The notes below the pieces were generated by a model that saw nothing but the letters and a program-made list of their open reading frames with translations, did not search any database and had not been told where the DNA came from. Of a stretch of DNA of 64,000 bases, positions 13,829 through 25,332 are shown in pieces (the stretch's first letter is position 1; each line of letters begins with the position of its first letter). The stretch covers positions 1 through 64,000 of the forward strand of contig JALNQF010000142.1 in the NCBI GenBank assembly GCA_028456385.1. Direction: 5' to 3'. Source of the DNA: Ophiosphaerella korrae. Its lineage: Eukaryota > Ascomycota > Dothideomycetes > Pleosporales > Phaeosphaeriaceae. The position numbers and the translations under genes are program-made.

Positions 13829-15405
13829 TTAAAGCAGATTCCTGATCATAATTTCCTTTAAGATAGCAAACTTCTCCTCTGGTTGCTCGCATGCTGAGGA
13901 CGGCCAATTTTGTAGGACAGTGGATTTCCCTGTTAACACCACCAAGGATTGTAATATCGTAACAGCGAAGAAGACATCCAGAGACAAAGGTATTGAGGCT
14001 GGACCTACACGGTTGGAATCAAACATAGTCGGGAGGCTGGTATAAATCTCTTTCAGTAGTTCAGAGATCAGGGAGGCGGATCGATCGTTTTGTACCTTAT
14101 ATTTATTAATCAGAGTATGGTCCATTGTCCAAGATGAAATCGACCCAGCATTGAGGACGTGTAAAATTATTTTGTTAGCGAGAATGCGACTGAGTCGATA
14201 GTAATTCCAGGTTCGAGCAAACCAGGGACTACCATAGACATGATGCGGTTGATTGCGGAATGTTTGATACGCCCACGATGAAGGTAGAGAGACAGTCCAA
14301 GCTTCGAGGGCCTCATCACTCGCGGTAGCTAAGACAAGGAGCTGATGCTGTGAATATTGGGAAGTCTGTTGTGCGGACGCATGGAGATTGACGAGACTGC
14401 TCATGACGGAGCAGAGCCGAATCGACAGGAGGACAGGATCATTTGAAATGGGATCACCACCGTCTGGCTCGCAATTTTCCGCCAAATGAAGAAACATCTG
14501 TGGAACGGGTTTTCCACTGATGAGGGACGCTAGTGACTGAAAATTGAATGCTATTAGCACAAGCATGAGGCTGGGTTCAAATTCCACGCAACATACAGAA
14601 GTGTACGAAACGTCTAGCAAGGCTCTTGCATGATCCTTGGGAACTCGGCTCCAAGAACATAAAGAGCTCAGAAGCGCAGCAGTGCCATGTGCATGCTGGA
14701 GCCATATGTTTGATGTCGACGACTTCTCGCTCACGATCACCTGCATTACTTGTTAGTCAGGCATCACGAAGGACGTAAAGGCGGAGTGGGCAACCTCGAA
14801 CATAGAAAGTATAAAACCAGCGGCAACTGAATTCTCAGCATTGGACTGGATAGGCTCTTGCACTGCCCTGGCAAGAAGGTGTAAGGCTGAACAGTATCTT
14901 TTCCTTGCCAGATGCATTATTTGGGGATCTTTCCGCATGATAGCTAAGGCCGCGAGACCCACGGATGTACCACCTAAAGAAGCCGGGGATGATTGCCCCA
15001 TTGCAGATTCCATCGAGCCCATACATGAGTCATTCATAATTGAGAAATTATGCTCAAAAATCCTTTGCGCAATTCCTTCAATCCAGGTCAAAGGAATGTA
15101 CGGAACAGGACTTAGGTCGCTAGCAGCAAAGTCTTCTGAGTCCTTTCTAGTATTGGGAGGATAGAATCTCTGCATGATGGCCTCGGTCTCGTCGCGAAAC
15201 TGAATATCCCATTGGGACCGATATCCAGTACACTGTAAACCGGCTCGAGCACACTGGCTGCATTTTGGTCTCAGTAAGTTGCACTAGGGCCATGCAATCA
15301 GTACGCGTATACCACGGGAGGCACAGCGGGGGAAAGAAAACTTGCTTTGATTCTCCTCTTCCTGCAGTTCAGGCACCCTAGGCTACCTCTCGTGCGACGA
15401 ATCAT
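13829..15405 (-). CDS. Zn2Cys6 fungal transcription factor (486 aa, 3 exons)
   Basis: Proposed model: exons 15405-15346, 15283-14795 and 14740-13829. The N-terminus carries a perfect Zn2Cys6 binuclear cluster, with cysteines at residues 11, 14, 21, 28, 31 and 38 (spacing 2-6-6-2-6). It opens with M-I-R-R-T-R-G and CLNCRKRRIK, as in the DNA-binding domains of this class. The remainder resembles the regulatory region of the Fungal_trans_2 type: an alanine-rich helix segment, LSMFEV, then WLQHxxGxxALL. Intron 1 (62 nt) starts with GCAAGT instead of GT and splits the zinc cluster. Intron 2 (54 nt) uses GTTGCC...GCAG and restores the LSMFEV/IVSEKS continuity. The gene is isolated between two RIP blocks, yet its frames are intact. 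Target genes are unknown. The C-terminus may be slightly short for the family. Confidence 0.8.
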
Positions 15406-15600
15406 GGTTAATAGACGATTTATCGGAACACACGCAGGGCAAAAAGAGGGTTAGGAAACAGGAGACGCCTTGTGCGTCGTGGCTAACGACCTGAAGAAGA
15501 TGACAAATTAGCCCCACTCTAGAGCAGCCATTCAACAGGACTATTGAGTTTGGTATTACAGCTAATACTAAAGAAGTTAGTTTAGTTCTTAAGTAAGACT

Positions 15601-15886
15601 TGTTACAGTTACAGAAGAACTAGATGTTAGGATCCAAGGACCAACATGGGGAAGCAACTCATTCTGTAGCCTCACACCAACGCGTACACGGGAGGGCACC
15701 CTTGCCCTTACTGACTACGCCGCCCAGCGCTTGACCAAGTCACGTGACTACCCTGAGAGCGCTCTGTGTAGAGCAGCTCGGGACAAGTATATAGGAGAAC
15801 TCGAGTATGATCTCTCATACTCGCTTCCAACCTGTCTATCAATCTATCGCTTAGATTCACCCAGACTACCTTGTTGACTCGTTACA
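15601..15886 (+). repeat. Probable solo LTR or LTR fragment
   Basis: The segment begins TGTTACAG and ends CTCGTTACA, the usual TG...CA outline. It has a TATA-like AGTATATAGG at about 15788 followed by a transcribed-looking leader, as in an LTR. The flanks (AGACT and CTTCG) do not form a target duplication, and no internal retrotransposon sequence follows, so it could be a fragment or a coincidence. Unlike the neighbouring gypsy elements it is not AT-enriched. Confidence 0.35.
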
Positions 15887-16133
15887 CTTCGCAAGATATT
15901 CTCGTGTCAACAACCCGCTCCTCCTAATTTCAGCACGTCTTGCCCAAAAATCAACCTAACTCCTTTAGGGCTAGCTCTCCTTCTGGATTTAACAAACACG
16001 TGCATTGACTGCCAAGGTACCGTGGTTCCCGCACGGACGCAACCAAAGTTGCCCGCGCTAAGAATTATTTTGTAGTTTGACATCCCCACAATCACCGCAC
16101 CAAGCATCGAAATCCAAATCGCACCCACCCAAG

Positions 16134-16274
16134 ATGCCGAAAGCGCCCAAATCTCCAGCCACGCGCGAGACACAGCGAAGCACTCTTTACGAAGAGTATG
16201 CCCCCTCCAATCCGTACAAACAAAAGGCTGCAAAGACTCGAAAGCGCTCCGAAAACGACGGCGAAGACTCTTGG
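16134..16274 (+). pseudogene. Orphan first exon resembling bystin/ENP1
   Basis: An open frame of 47 codons starts MPKAPKSPATR and continues through EEYAPSNPYKQKA and TRKRSENDGEDSW, then meets a donor-like GTAATT. From memory of the family, fungal bystin (ENP1, a 40S pre-ribosome maturation factor) starts the same way: MPKA, a basic stretch, an LxEEY-like segment, KQKAxKxRK, then an acidic turn. The bystin core of several hundred residues is nowhere in the following kilobase on either strand. The likely explanation is a duplicated 5' gene fragment stranded in the repeat-bounded island. An in-frame upstream ATG at 16077 exists, but 16134 has the better context. The family assignment is tentative. 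Confidence 0.4.
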
Positions 16275-16974
16275 GTAATTACGACCGTCTTCTTTCGTCA
16301 CACATTATATTTGCGGCAGCCAGATGTATATTGTTCTGTCGACTGTCTATTCCTGTCGATGTATGCCTCGGTGCATATTATTGTGCTTTCTTTCATGCGT
16401 GACGGCGAGAGCGAGCCTCGCTGCTGCTTTGTGTCTACCTGCGACTGCAACCGCGTTTCTGACTGTCATTTCGGCGCTGGGCAAGACGGAGACACCGCGT
16501 CGCATAGGGTGCTACGCGTCTTTGGGATGTGCTATCCTCTCCCCATTTACGATTACATGTACGACAACAAAAATTAATGCTATTCTCCCCAGGCCAGTCG
16601 GTGGTCCTATGAGCGAATGTGTGTGTGTGTCTGTGGCGAGGACTGACCTAGGGCGCTCATCAATGAGCCCAGCAAGGAGCAAAACACATCTCGAGCCGCG
16701 ACACGGCTCACAGATCGCTTCACCCGGGGCATGGTACGTGAAGAACATATGATTACGAACATACATCACTTTTTTTCTCTATGATTTTAATATCCTTTTG
16801 GTGTCGGCGCTGCTGTATCAGCAGGACTCTATTTTGGGATGAACAAGTCGTATCCCGTTTCAGCTCTGGTTAGACATGTATAGAGGTTAAGGATGTGGGT
16901 TCTTGTGCTTAGATGTATACTATGGTACAGGACATAGGTAGTGTAGGTGGGTCCCGGGCGGCAGGGGTGCGCAG
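16275..16974. other. Non-coding stretch downstream of the orphan exon
   Basis: Overlapping short frames exist on both strands, but none resembles a protein. A short GT dinucleotide run lies at about 16617-16631. The stretch is GC-balanced and not RIP-mutated. It may be intron or flank copied along with the exon fragment. Confidence 0.5.
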
Positions 16975-17328
16975 CAGTGGCGTAAGCCTAATTCAGTTTT
17001 ATTTTACATACAATTTCAGTAAGGCGTGTGACCACCTTCAGCGTCAATCACTGCCTAGCATCGTGCTGGCATGCTGTCAATGAGCTGTCTCAACAGCTCT
17101 GGTGTAATACTATCCCAGGCTTCCTGTACTATTTTACGTAGCTGGTCATATGTACGCTGCCTGCCTCTAGGTAGATCTAGGTAGTGAGTTTCTATAATCC
17201 TTCATCTTGTTCTAGACTACTTTAATTAGGTTTATATCTAGAGAGTAGGCTAGCTAGAAGATAGGGTAGATACTACGCTCGTGGAGCTCCTCTCGAGTAA
17301 ATAACGTAGAGTAACCTAGTAAACTATC
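16975..17328 (-). pseudogene. Tc1-type transposase, C-terminal part (DD34E), split by gypsy insertion
   Basis: Read on the minus strand, the frame gives LFTREELHERSI, a PAYSPDLNPIE-like block with several RIP substitutions, NKMKDY, RGRQRTYDQLR, IVQEAWDSI, LIDSMPARC and GGHTPY, which is the typical end of Tc1-family transposases. The last catalytic acid codon is at 17221-17223 (now Lys, from Glu). The second catalytic Asp codon is at 17326-17328, giving 34 residues between them, the DD34E spacing. The upstream half lies beyond the gypsy element at 24364-25327. A CAGTGGCG start near 16975 may be the terminal repeat. The end nearest the gene island is little mutated, and mutation density rises toward the gypsy element. 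Confidence 0.8.
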
Positions 17329-17760
17329 TGTTACGGCAGTAACAGAAGAGTTACGGATGGAACCAATCAGCCCCACGATAACCGGCTCAAACCCATATGA
17401 CTCAGAGGAACACGAACTTGATTGGGAGACCACACATAACTGGGACACCTAGGGTGATCCGTGATCCGTAGACTCTTGGTACTGACAGATCACAGATTAT
17501 GGTGATCCGCGATCTGTTGGTCTTGGCGACCACAGATCAACAGATCACAACGAGTATATAGTCAGTAGCAATGCGCATTATTAGGATAGCATCGGCAATC
17601 TAATCCTTTGACCACGGAACGCTAATATAAGATAGTTGCGAAATATCTTCTATTGTTAACAAGTTATTGCACGATTAAAACACGGACTTTTGTTATCACC
17701 TCTTAATCTACTAACACCTATTGAGGTTATTAGGAAGTCGACCCTAGTGAACCCGTTACA
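17329..17760 (+). repeat. 5' LTR of gypsy copy 1 (largely unmutated)
   Basis: The LTR is 432 bp, from TGTTACGGCAG to CCCGTTACA. It retains normal G/C content and CpG sites, while the partner LTR at 23932-24363 has most C and G positions changed to T and A. The U3 part carries repeated GTGATCC/CAGATCA units in direct and inverted order at about 17454-17545. Confidence 0.92.
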
Positions 17761-20700
17761 CCTTGCTGATTTAGTTATTGCGAGAAGCGAAGCGTAAGTA
17801 GCGCACGGTCTAGCTAACACGATAGTAGAAAGTTCAACTAAAAGTAAAGCCCTTAGGAGTAGTTACAAGTTAGACAGCACTGTATAGGAAACAATTAAGG
17901 ATTGTATTAACAAACTAATAGACGACAAAGAAGATATAAAAATAGTAATTAAAGCCTTAGAGATATAGAACAAGAAACTCTAAGATTATACAAAGTAGAA
18001 TAAGGTACAAATTAAAGCTATTATTAAAGGTTAGAATTAAATAGAACTAATTACCTAACGACTAGAGACAAGTGCAATAAAGAAACTACCTAAGATACCT
18101 ATCCTTAGGAAGTTTAATAGAATAAGGGAAGAATTAAAACCTTTTATAGTATTAGTATAACTCTAGATAGATATACAAGTACTATACTTTAATATAGAAG
18201 AGAAGAAAGTAATATATATTAGAATGCACCTTAAGAAGGATGTAATAAGATAGTTTAAACCTTACTAGATAGATTACATAATACATGCCCCTATATACTA
18301 AAAGGATAAAACTAGAGCTATTTTTAGAAGCTATAAATACTTTACTAGATAAACAAGAGTAGTATTTAGAGATATAGATATTACCTAATAAGTAGAAGAA
18401 AAGCTTAAGAGACTTACACAACAAAAAAGCGTACTAGAGTACGTATTATAGTTTAAATAACTATTATAGAATATAGAATAGAACAAGTTAGCCCTTATAT
18501 TACAATTTAAACAAAGACTAAATAAAAAAATCTAATACAAGATAATCTATATAGAGAAACCTAGAATACTAGTAGCCTTAAAGTAGTAAGTAATCTAAAT
18601 TAATAATAATCTTTAAGAATAGAAAAAGAACAAGTATAGTAGTTAAACTAGAAACTAAAACGCTAGAGACTCTATAATCCTTAACGTAAACAAAAATAGA
18701 AAGAAAAAGAAGAATAAAGACTTTACATACTTTAACTATAGTAAGAAAAGCTACTATATAAAAGACTACTAATTATAGAAAAAGAAAGATATAGTATATT
18801 ATAAATATAGGAAACTAAAACACTTTATAAATAACTATAAGAGTAAAGACTATAAGAAAGATAAAGAAGCTTAGTTAAAGATAACTAAGAAGAAGAAAGA
18901 AGCACTATAAGTATAGGCTAAACCTTAAGAGAAAGTAGCTAAGAGTAAAGAAATATAGTATATAATACTCTATTAGACCTTTTATTACAAAGACAACTAC
19001 TATATATATCTTTCTAGTAAATAGAGAGTAAGATACTTTCTATAATAGAGAAATAGAGTAGTAGTAATAAAGGAAAGAATAAAAGTATAGCTAGAAGAAA
19101 TAGTATATATAATAGACCTACTAATAGAAGATTTAGAAGGAGAAGAGCCCTAGACCCTATTAATCTAAGCTAAAAGACTAGTACTAGATAAAGAAACTAC
19201 TATAGCTTCCTCTAAAAGACTATAAGAAAGCAAGAGATAAATTAGTATAAGAGGTATAGAGTATACTTAGCTAAAGATATATAGTTACAATAGCTATATA
19301 ATAATAGATAAAGAGGAATAAAACAAAGAATAGAAGTTTATTTAAAAATACTTACTAGTTATAAGTATAGAGGAAGCGTATAAAGACTAGAAAGAACGTA
19401 ATCCTAAAGAAATAAAGTTTATACTATTTTAAGAATAGATAAAGTAATATATAGTTATAGTAAGAAGAATACTTATATAGAGAGAGTAGTAGTACTTTAT
19501 AAAAAAGACGCAATAGATTAATAAAGCCTATATACTAAGAATACTAGTAGTATATTATATCTTAACTACTAATACACCTAGAAAAGATAAATACTAGGAA
19601 GGAGACAACAAAATAATAGACCTAAAACATCTAGTATATTTTAAAGTATTATAGATATTATACCTAGATAAGAATTATATTATATATAGAAACTCTAAAG
19701 TAAATAACAAAGTATAGCTTATAAGAAAAAGGGGCTATAATTATATAAGAGTAATTCTAGTAGAAGATATCTAAAGATAGGAAATTACACTTAAAGAAGG
19801 TTACGTAGTAATAAGGCCTAGACTAAGACTATCTAAGAAATACGTCCTAGGAGGACTATAGTATAAATACATATATAATAAATATCTAAAACATAAAGAG
19901 TATAAACTTAGAGTAAGGCTATAGCCTTAGAAAGATAGATAGTTTATAAAAATACCTAAGTAAGAATAGCTAGAAGGTATAAGAGGCCTATATATTACGA
20001 AAATAAGCACTTATTAAGGAAAGAAAGTACAAGTAATAATTAATAGTAGAGCTACAAGAAACTTTATATTAAAGAAGTTTATAGAAATATAAGGAATGCG
20101 TTATATAACTAAGAGGTACTCTTAATAACTAAGTATAATTAAAGGAAAACTATTCTAGGAACCTATTAGGTTTAAAATAGTTCTCTCTACGCTTAAACTA
20201 AAAAGGATAACAATTAAAAACATAGTTATAGATATAACAACAATTAATAATAAATAAGATATAATACTAGGAATACTATAGTTATAGATAACTAACCTAT
20301 ATATTAATTAGAGAATAAAAAAGATTAGCTACTATAAAATAGATATATTAAAAGCTAACATTAGTACCTATAAAGGAGAATTCCCTAAAGAATACAAGAA
20401 ATAGGAAAAATAGCTTATAGAGCCTAAAGATTACCTTCTAGAATATTAGCTATAAGATTTAGCGATAGAAATAGAAAAAGACAAAAACGTTAGATAGAGC
20501 CTAGTATATAGAAAAATAGAAGAAGAATCTAAGATAGAACGTATATTTATAAAAAACGCACTAAAGAAAAGATAGATATATAAATCTAAGTCTTTAGTAG
20601 TATATAGACTTATATTTATAGATAAAAAAGAGATAAGTAATAAGAAGCCTTATATAGACTTTAGAAAGACTAACGTAATTATAAATAAAAACTAATACCC

Positions 20701-23700
20701 TTTACTATAAATAGACGCAATATAGAATAGACTATAAAAAGTAAAAATCTTTACAAAACTAGATATCTAGAACGCCTACTACTAGATTAGAATTAAAGAA
20801 AGTAATAAATAGAAAATAGTATTTAGAATACAATATAGACTATATAAATACTTAGTTATACTATTTAGATTAACAAACGCACTAGCAGCCTTCTAAGAAA
20901 GAATTAATATAGTACTAAGAGAGTACTTAAATGTATTTATATTTATATACCTTAATAATATCTTTATATTCTTAGAAATAGAGGAAGAACACGTATAATA
21001 TATATACAAAGTACTAGAGAAGCTAGTAGAGAGTAAATTATTTCTTAAAATAAGAAAATACAAATTCTATATAAAAGAAATAGACTTCCTTAGGTTTATT
21101 ATAGAACTAGGAAAAATTAAGATTAATCTAGAAAAGATTAGATTAATTAACGAATAGCTAACACCTAAGAACCTACGAGAGGTATAGTAATTTTATAGCC
21201 TAGCTAACTTTTATAGAAAGTTAATAGTAAGATAGTTTAAAGATATAGAACTAATAACAAGTCTTATAAAAAAAGACACGCTATTTAAATAGATAAAGGA
21301 ATGCAACAAAGTATTTAATAAGATTAAAAAGAAATTTATAGAAAACCTAGTTATTAGAATATATAACCTAGACCTACTAGTAATAGTAAAAATAAACGCA
21401 TCTAACTTAGTCTATAGAATAGTACTAATATAGGAAGACCTAAAGACTAAGAAGGAATATTTAGTTAAATACTTCCCTAAGAAGATAAAAATAGTAGAGC
21501 TTAACTACCTAATCTATAATAAAGAGATACTAGTAATCTATAAAGTATTTAAGTAATAGAGAGTATACCTATAAGGAGTAAAATACTAAATAAAGGTCTA
21601 TATAGACTATAGGAATCTTATAAGATTTATAATAAATAAAGAACTATTATAATAATATATAAGATAGTAGGAATTCTTATTAATATTTAATATAGAAATT
21701 ATATATATAAAAGGAAAAGATAACTAATTTATAGACGCCCTTAGTAGAAGACTAGACTTATAAGAAAAAGTAAGCGCTACTAGAATAGTTCTAGTAAAAA
21801 ACAAAGAAGGATACTTAGTCTTAAATATACTAAAAATAGCCGCAATACTTAAAAGAATAAGTAGCGAGCTAGACGAATAGATTTAGAAAACAACGCAAGA
21901 AGTATCTAAAGAAATAGAGAAACTAGAAATCTAAGAAGGATTAGTATAAGCTTATAAAAGGATATATATTCTAAAGAAAATCTAAAAAGAATTTATATAA
22001 CAATTCTATAAATTACTAGTATATAGTTATTAAAGTATTAAGAAAATATTAGATAGACTACTATAAGAGTACTATATCCTAAAAGTAAGATAACTAGTAA
22101 TAGAAGTACTATAAGACTATATAGAATACTAGAAGAATAAGTATAATAGATATATACTATATAGAATATTATAACTAGTAAAAGTACTAGAATAACTATA
22201 AAGAGTTATTATAATAGACTTTATTATAAAGCTACCTAAGTCTAAAGACCTAATATTAGGAGTTAAGTATAATAGAATCCTAATAATAGTAGATAAGCTT
22301 ATAAAGTACTTATACTTTAGACTATATAAAGAAAAAAGTAAGATAGAGGTTATAATATACTAGGTTCTAGGAACTATAATTAGTTAATATAGACTACTAG
22401 ATAAGATTATTATAGATAGAGATGTATAATTTATATTAAAACTATAGGGAACAATTATAGCATAATTAGGAATTAAGTATAAAATTTTAATAGTATATTA
22501 TCTATAGATAGATAGATAATTAGAATAAATAAATTAAATAGTAAAACAATACCTAAGATACTACTTTAACTATAACTAGAACAATTAGGTATAGTTACTA
22601 CTTATAGCACAATTAGTATATAACAGCGCAAAGAATATAGTAATAAGAGTATTACTTTTCTTTATAAACTATAGATTTAACTCTAGTATATATAGAATAC
22701 TAAGATTAGAGATATCTTAGTCTCTAAGAGGAGAAAACTTTACTAATAGACTTAAAGATATATATAATTAACTAAGATAAGATATAGAATTCCTATATAA
22801 TTAAATAGTAAAGTACTATAATAAGAAATATAAAGAGGGACCCTAATTTAGAAAAAAAGAAAAAGTATAGTTAGTACAAAAAAACATTAAGAGTAAAAAG
22901 CTAAGCTTAAAATTAGATTATATTAAAATAAGACTATATAAAATTAAGAAAGAAGTTATACTAGTTATATTTAAATTAAAGCTACTAAATAAGATAAAGA
23001 TACACCTAACTATTTACATAGTACTACTTAAGATAGTACTATAAAATATAGAACCCCTAGTATATAAAGTAGATATATATAGAGAATAAGAGGAATAGGA
23101 AGTTAAAGAAATCCTAGTATACTAGTTCTAAAATAGTAGGAACTACTATTTAGTAAAATAGATAAGTATAGATAAAAAAAGGAAACTATAAGAAGAAATA
23201 TAGAAACTAGAAGATAACCTTAGCTACTTTAAGAAACTAGAGGACTTCTAAAATTAAAACTCTCTAGAACGCCTAGTAGTAAACTAAGAGAACTAATATT
23301 ACTACTAATAGATAAAGAAGTAATAGGAATATATAATATAGGACCTACTATAGTAATATTAAACGCTTTATCTAAGTCTAGCTTAGCTTCTAGAGCTACT
23401 AACTATTTAGCTAACTTCTTATTATTTAATACTTTTATCTTATAAAGATAAGAGAAATAAGCTTAATTCTCTACTAGCTTACTCTACGTAAGCTCCTAGA
23501 TCTACTTACGCTTAGCTTTAGCTTCTATAATTTAAGATAGTAATTTCTCTTAAGTCTAGTTAATAGCTTTCCCTATTATTATTAAGCTTAGATATAAGAA
23601 TAAGTATAATAAACGTATACTCTAAAAGAGAAATACTAGATATATTATAAGAACTATATATATTTATATAAATATACGCCTTATAAGCCTTACTATTATT

Positions 23701-23917
23701 TGTAGAAATAAGATAAAGAAGAGACTTAGGATTTAACTTAAGAGAAGTATAATAAGAATAAAGAAATATCTTAATACTATTACGTAATATATAATTAGTA
23801 AGAAGATAGTAATAATATATAGAAGAAATAACTATAGAGAGTAATAAAGAACTATAGATTAATAAAAAAAGTAAATTAATAACCTTAGCCCTAGGATAGA
23901 TAAATAAAGGCCTACTT

Positions 23918-23931
23918 AGAGGAGGAGATAG
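23918..23931 (+). other. Polypurine tract of gypsy copy 1
   Basis: The purine-rich run AGAGGAGGAGATAG lies immediately before the 3' LTR, the expected position for plus-strand priming. The same tract is seen, in complement, at the equivalent place in copy 2 (about 25766-25780) and, mutated, in copy 3 (about 12912-12925). Confidence 0.7.
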
Positions 23932-24363
23932 TATTATAGTAGTAATAGAAAAGTTATAGATAGAACTAATTAGCCTTATAATAACTAGCTTAAACCTATA
24001 TAACTTAGAAGAACACGAACTTAATTAGGAGACTATATATAACTAGGATACCTAGGGTAATCTATAATCTATAGACTCTTAGTACTAATAGATTATAGAT
24101 TATAGTAATTTACAATCTATTAGTTTTAGCGACTATAGATTAATAGATTATAATAAGTATATAGTTAGTAGTAATATATATTATTAGGATAGTATTAGTA
24201 ATCTAATCCTTTAACTATAGAACGCTAATATAAGATAGTTATAAAATATCTTCTATTATTAATAAGTTATTATACGATTAAAATATAGACTTTTGTTATT
24301 ACCTCTTAATCTACTAATACCTATTAAGGTTATTAAGAAGTTAACCCTAGTAAACCTATTATA
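23932..24363 (+). repeat. 3' LTR of gypsy copy 1 (strongly RIP-mutated)
   Basis: The LTR is 432 bp, the same length as the 5' LTR and alignable along its whole length. The differences are overwhelmingly C-to-T and G-to-A changes (for example the end CCCGTTACA became CCTATTATA). It is followed by the target duplicate CTATC. Confidence 0.92.
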
Positions 24364-25327
24364 CTATCTTATATAAATCTTAAGTAAAGATTTAGATATA
24401 GCTAGCTATAGATAAAAGAGACTATCTTCTTGTAGTAGCTCTCCTTATTAATACTTTTCTACTCCTTCTCTTAAAAAAAAGATAGTCTCTTTATTATACT
24501 AAAGAAGTAGCCTTAGAATATTTATCTTTACTTTTTATAAAGCTTTTTAACTATATATATATTATTAAACTCCTTACTAGGTCTCTTTATTACTTATATC
24601 TTCTTATACCTTCTTTTTATAACTTACGTCTTATCTAACTATAAGATTATCTACTAATAATATAGCTCTTATCTAACGTAGTCTTATACCTATTATAGTT
24701 ATATCTATTTATTAGCTTTAGAGAGAAGTAGCTTTATATAAGTAATACGCTATATATACCTTCTATAATATAAAGTATAATAGATAACGTATTCTTTAAT
24801 ATTTTAATAAGTAAAGAGACTCTTTATAAAATACTTATAAGATATCTAGTATACTTTTTATATATAGTAGATAAAAGTAATAAGCTTATTAACTTTAGTA
24901 TTACTAAGAAATAGCTTAGGACTAGTTTACTTTTTAGGCGTAACATATTTAGCGTAGATAGCGTAGCTAACCTATCTCTCTATTACTTTAAGATAGGCTA
25001 CTATCTACTACTAGGTATAGCTAGCTAAATAGAGTATCTAAATTTAAAGTTATTTATTACAAGAAAGATACTAATATATTCTACTACTCTTTAGGTAGCT
25101 TTACTCTTTAGGTACCTTTATTAAATCTATTTAATCTAATACGTAATTACTCTATAATAATATAGTTAAATAAGTTAAAACTTTATAAGTAGATAAATTA
25201 GATTATTATATATTAGTTCTTTCTATAGCCTTATATATAGTAATTACTATATATTAGGAGTATACGTTAGTAGTATATATTAGTAGTATATATTAGTAGT
25301 ATATACTTAAAGCCTCTTCTTTAGTAG
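24364..25327 (-). pseudogene. Tc1-type transposase, N-terminal part, split by gypsy insertion
   Basis: This is the minus-strand continuation of the fragment at 16975-17328. In reading order it shows a degenerate DNA-binding part (IKEYVIYYALxRRxY, then KPxLSEANR), a WSDET-like block with the first catalytic Asp at 24633-24635, VIKRPSKEFNNIYI, a YxFWGxFSYDKKGPL-like block, and finally RFMQD ending exactly at the gypsy target duplication. Stops are numerous and fit G-to-A mutation of Trp and Gln codons. The 5' terminal repeat was not found. Tandem TAGTAGTATAT units occur at about 25265-25310. Confidence 0.72.
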
Positions 25328-25332
25328 CTCTA

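Larger units (their letters stand above)
17329..24363 (+). mobile_element. Full-length Ty3/gypsy chromovirus-type LTR retrotransposon (copy 1), RIP-inactivated
   Basis: The element is 7035 bp, with 432-bp LTRs at both ends and a perfect 5-bp target duplication CTATC at 17324-17328 and 24364-24368. Internal order on the plus strand: gag with two CCHC zinc knuckles (about 18.73 and 18.80 kb; the cysteines are now Tyr), protease/RT region with YLDD changed to YLNN at 20948-20959, RNase H, an integrase whose first Asp lies in an IIxDFIxKLP motif at about 22.21 kb, and a C-terminal chromodomain remnant at about 23.1-23.26 kb (EVxEIL...YYLVKW...F). A purine tract (GGAGGAGATAG) directly precedes the 3' LTR. 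No long frame survives. It is inserted in a Tc1-type transposase gene. Confidence 0.93.

Noticed and set aside
16324..16752. 142-codon plus-strand frame with a hydrophobic, cysteine-rich start
   Set aside because: It looks superficially like a secreted small protein, but it overlaps other equally long frames on both strands, lacks a convincing cleavage site and cysteine pattern, and continues into low-complexity sequence.
18182..18424. 80-codon minus-strand open frame
   Set aside because: It lies antisense within the gag region of gypsy copy 1 and is composed of AT-driven codons; it is a by-product of RIP composition.
24415..24492. 14-bp inverted repeat (AAAGAGACTATCTT) with a 50-nt loop
   Set aside because: It lies inside the decayed Tc1-type transposase coding region, and the arms sit in low-complexity RIP sequence, so a chance match is likely.
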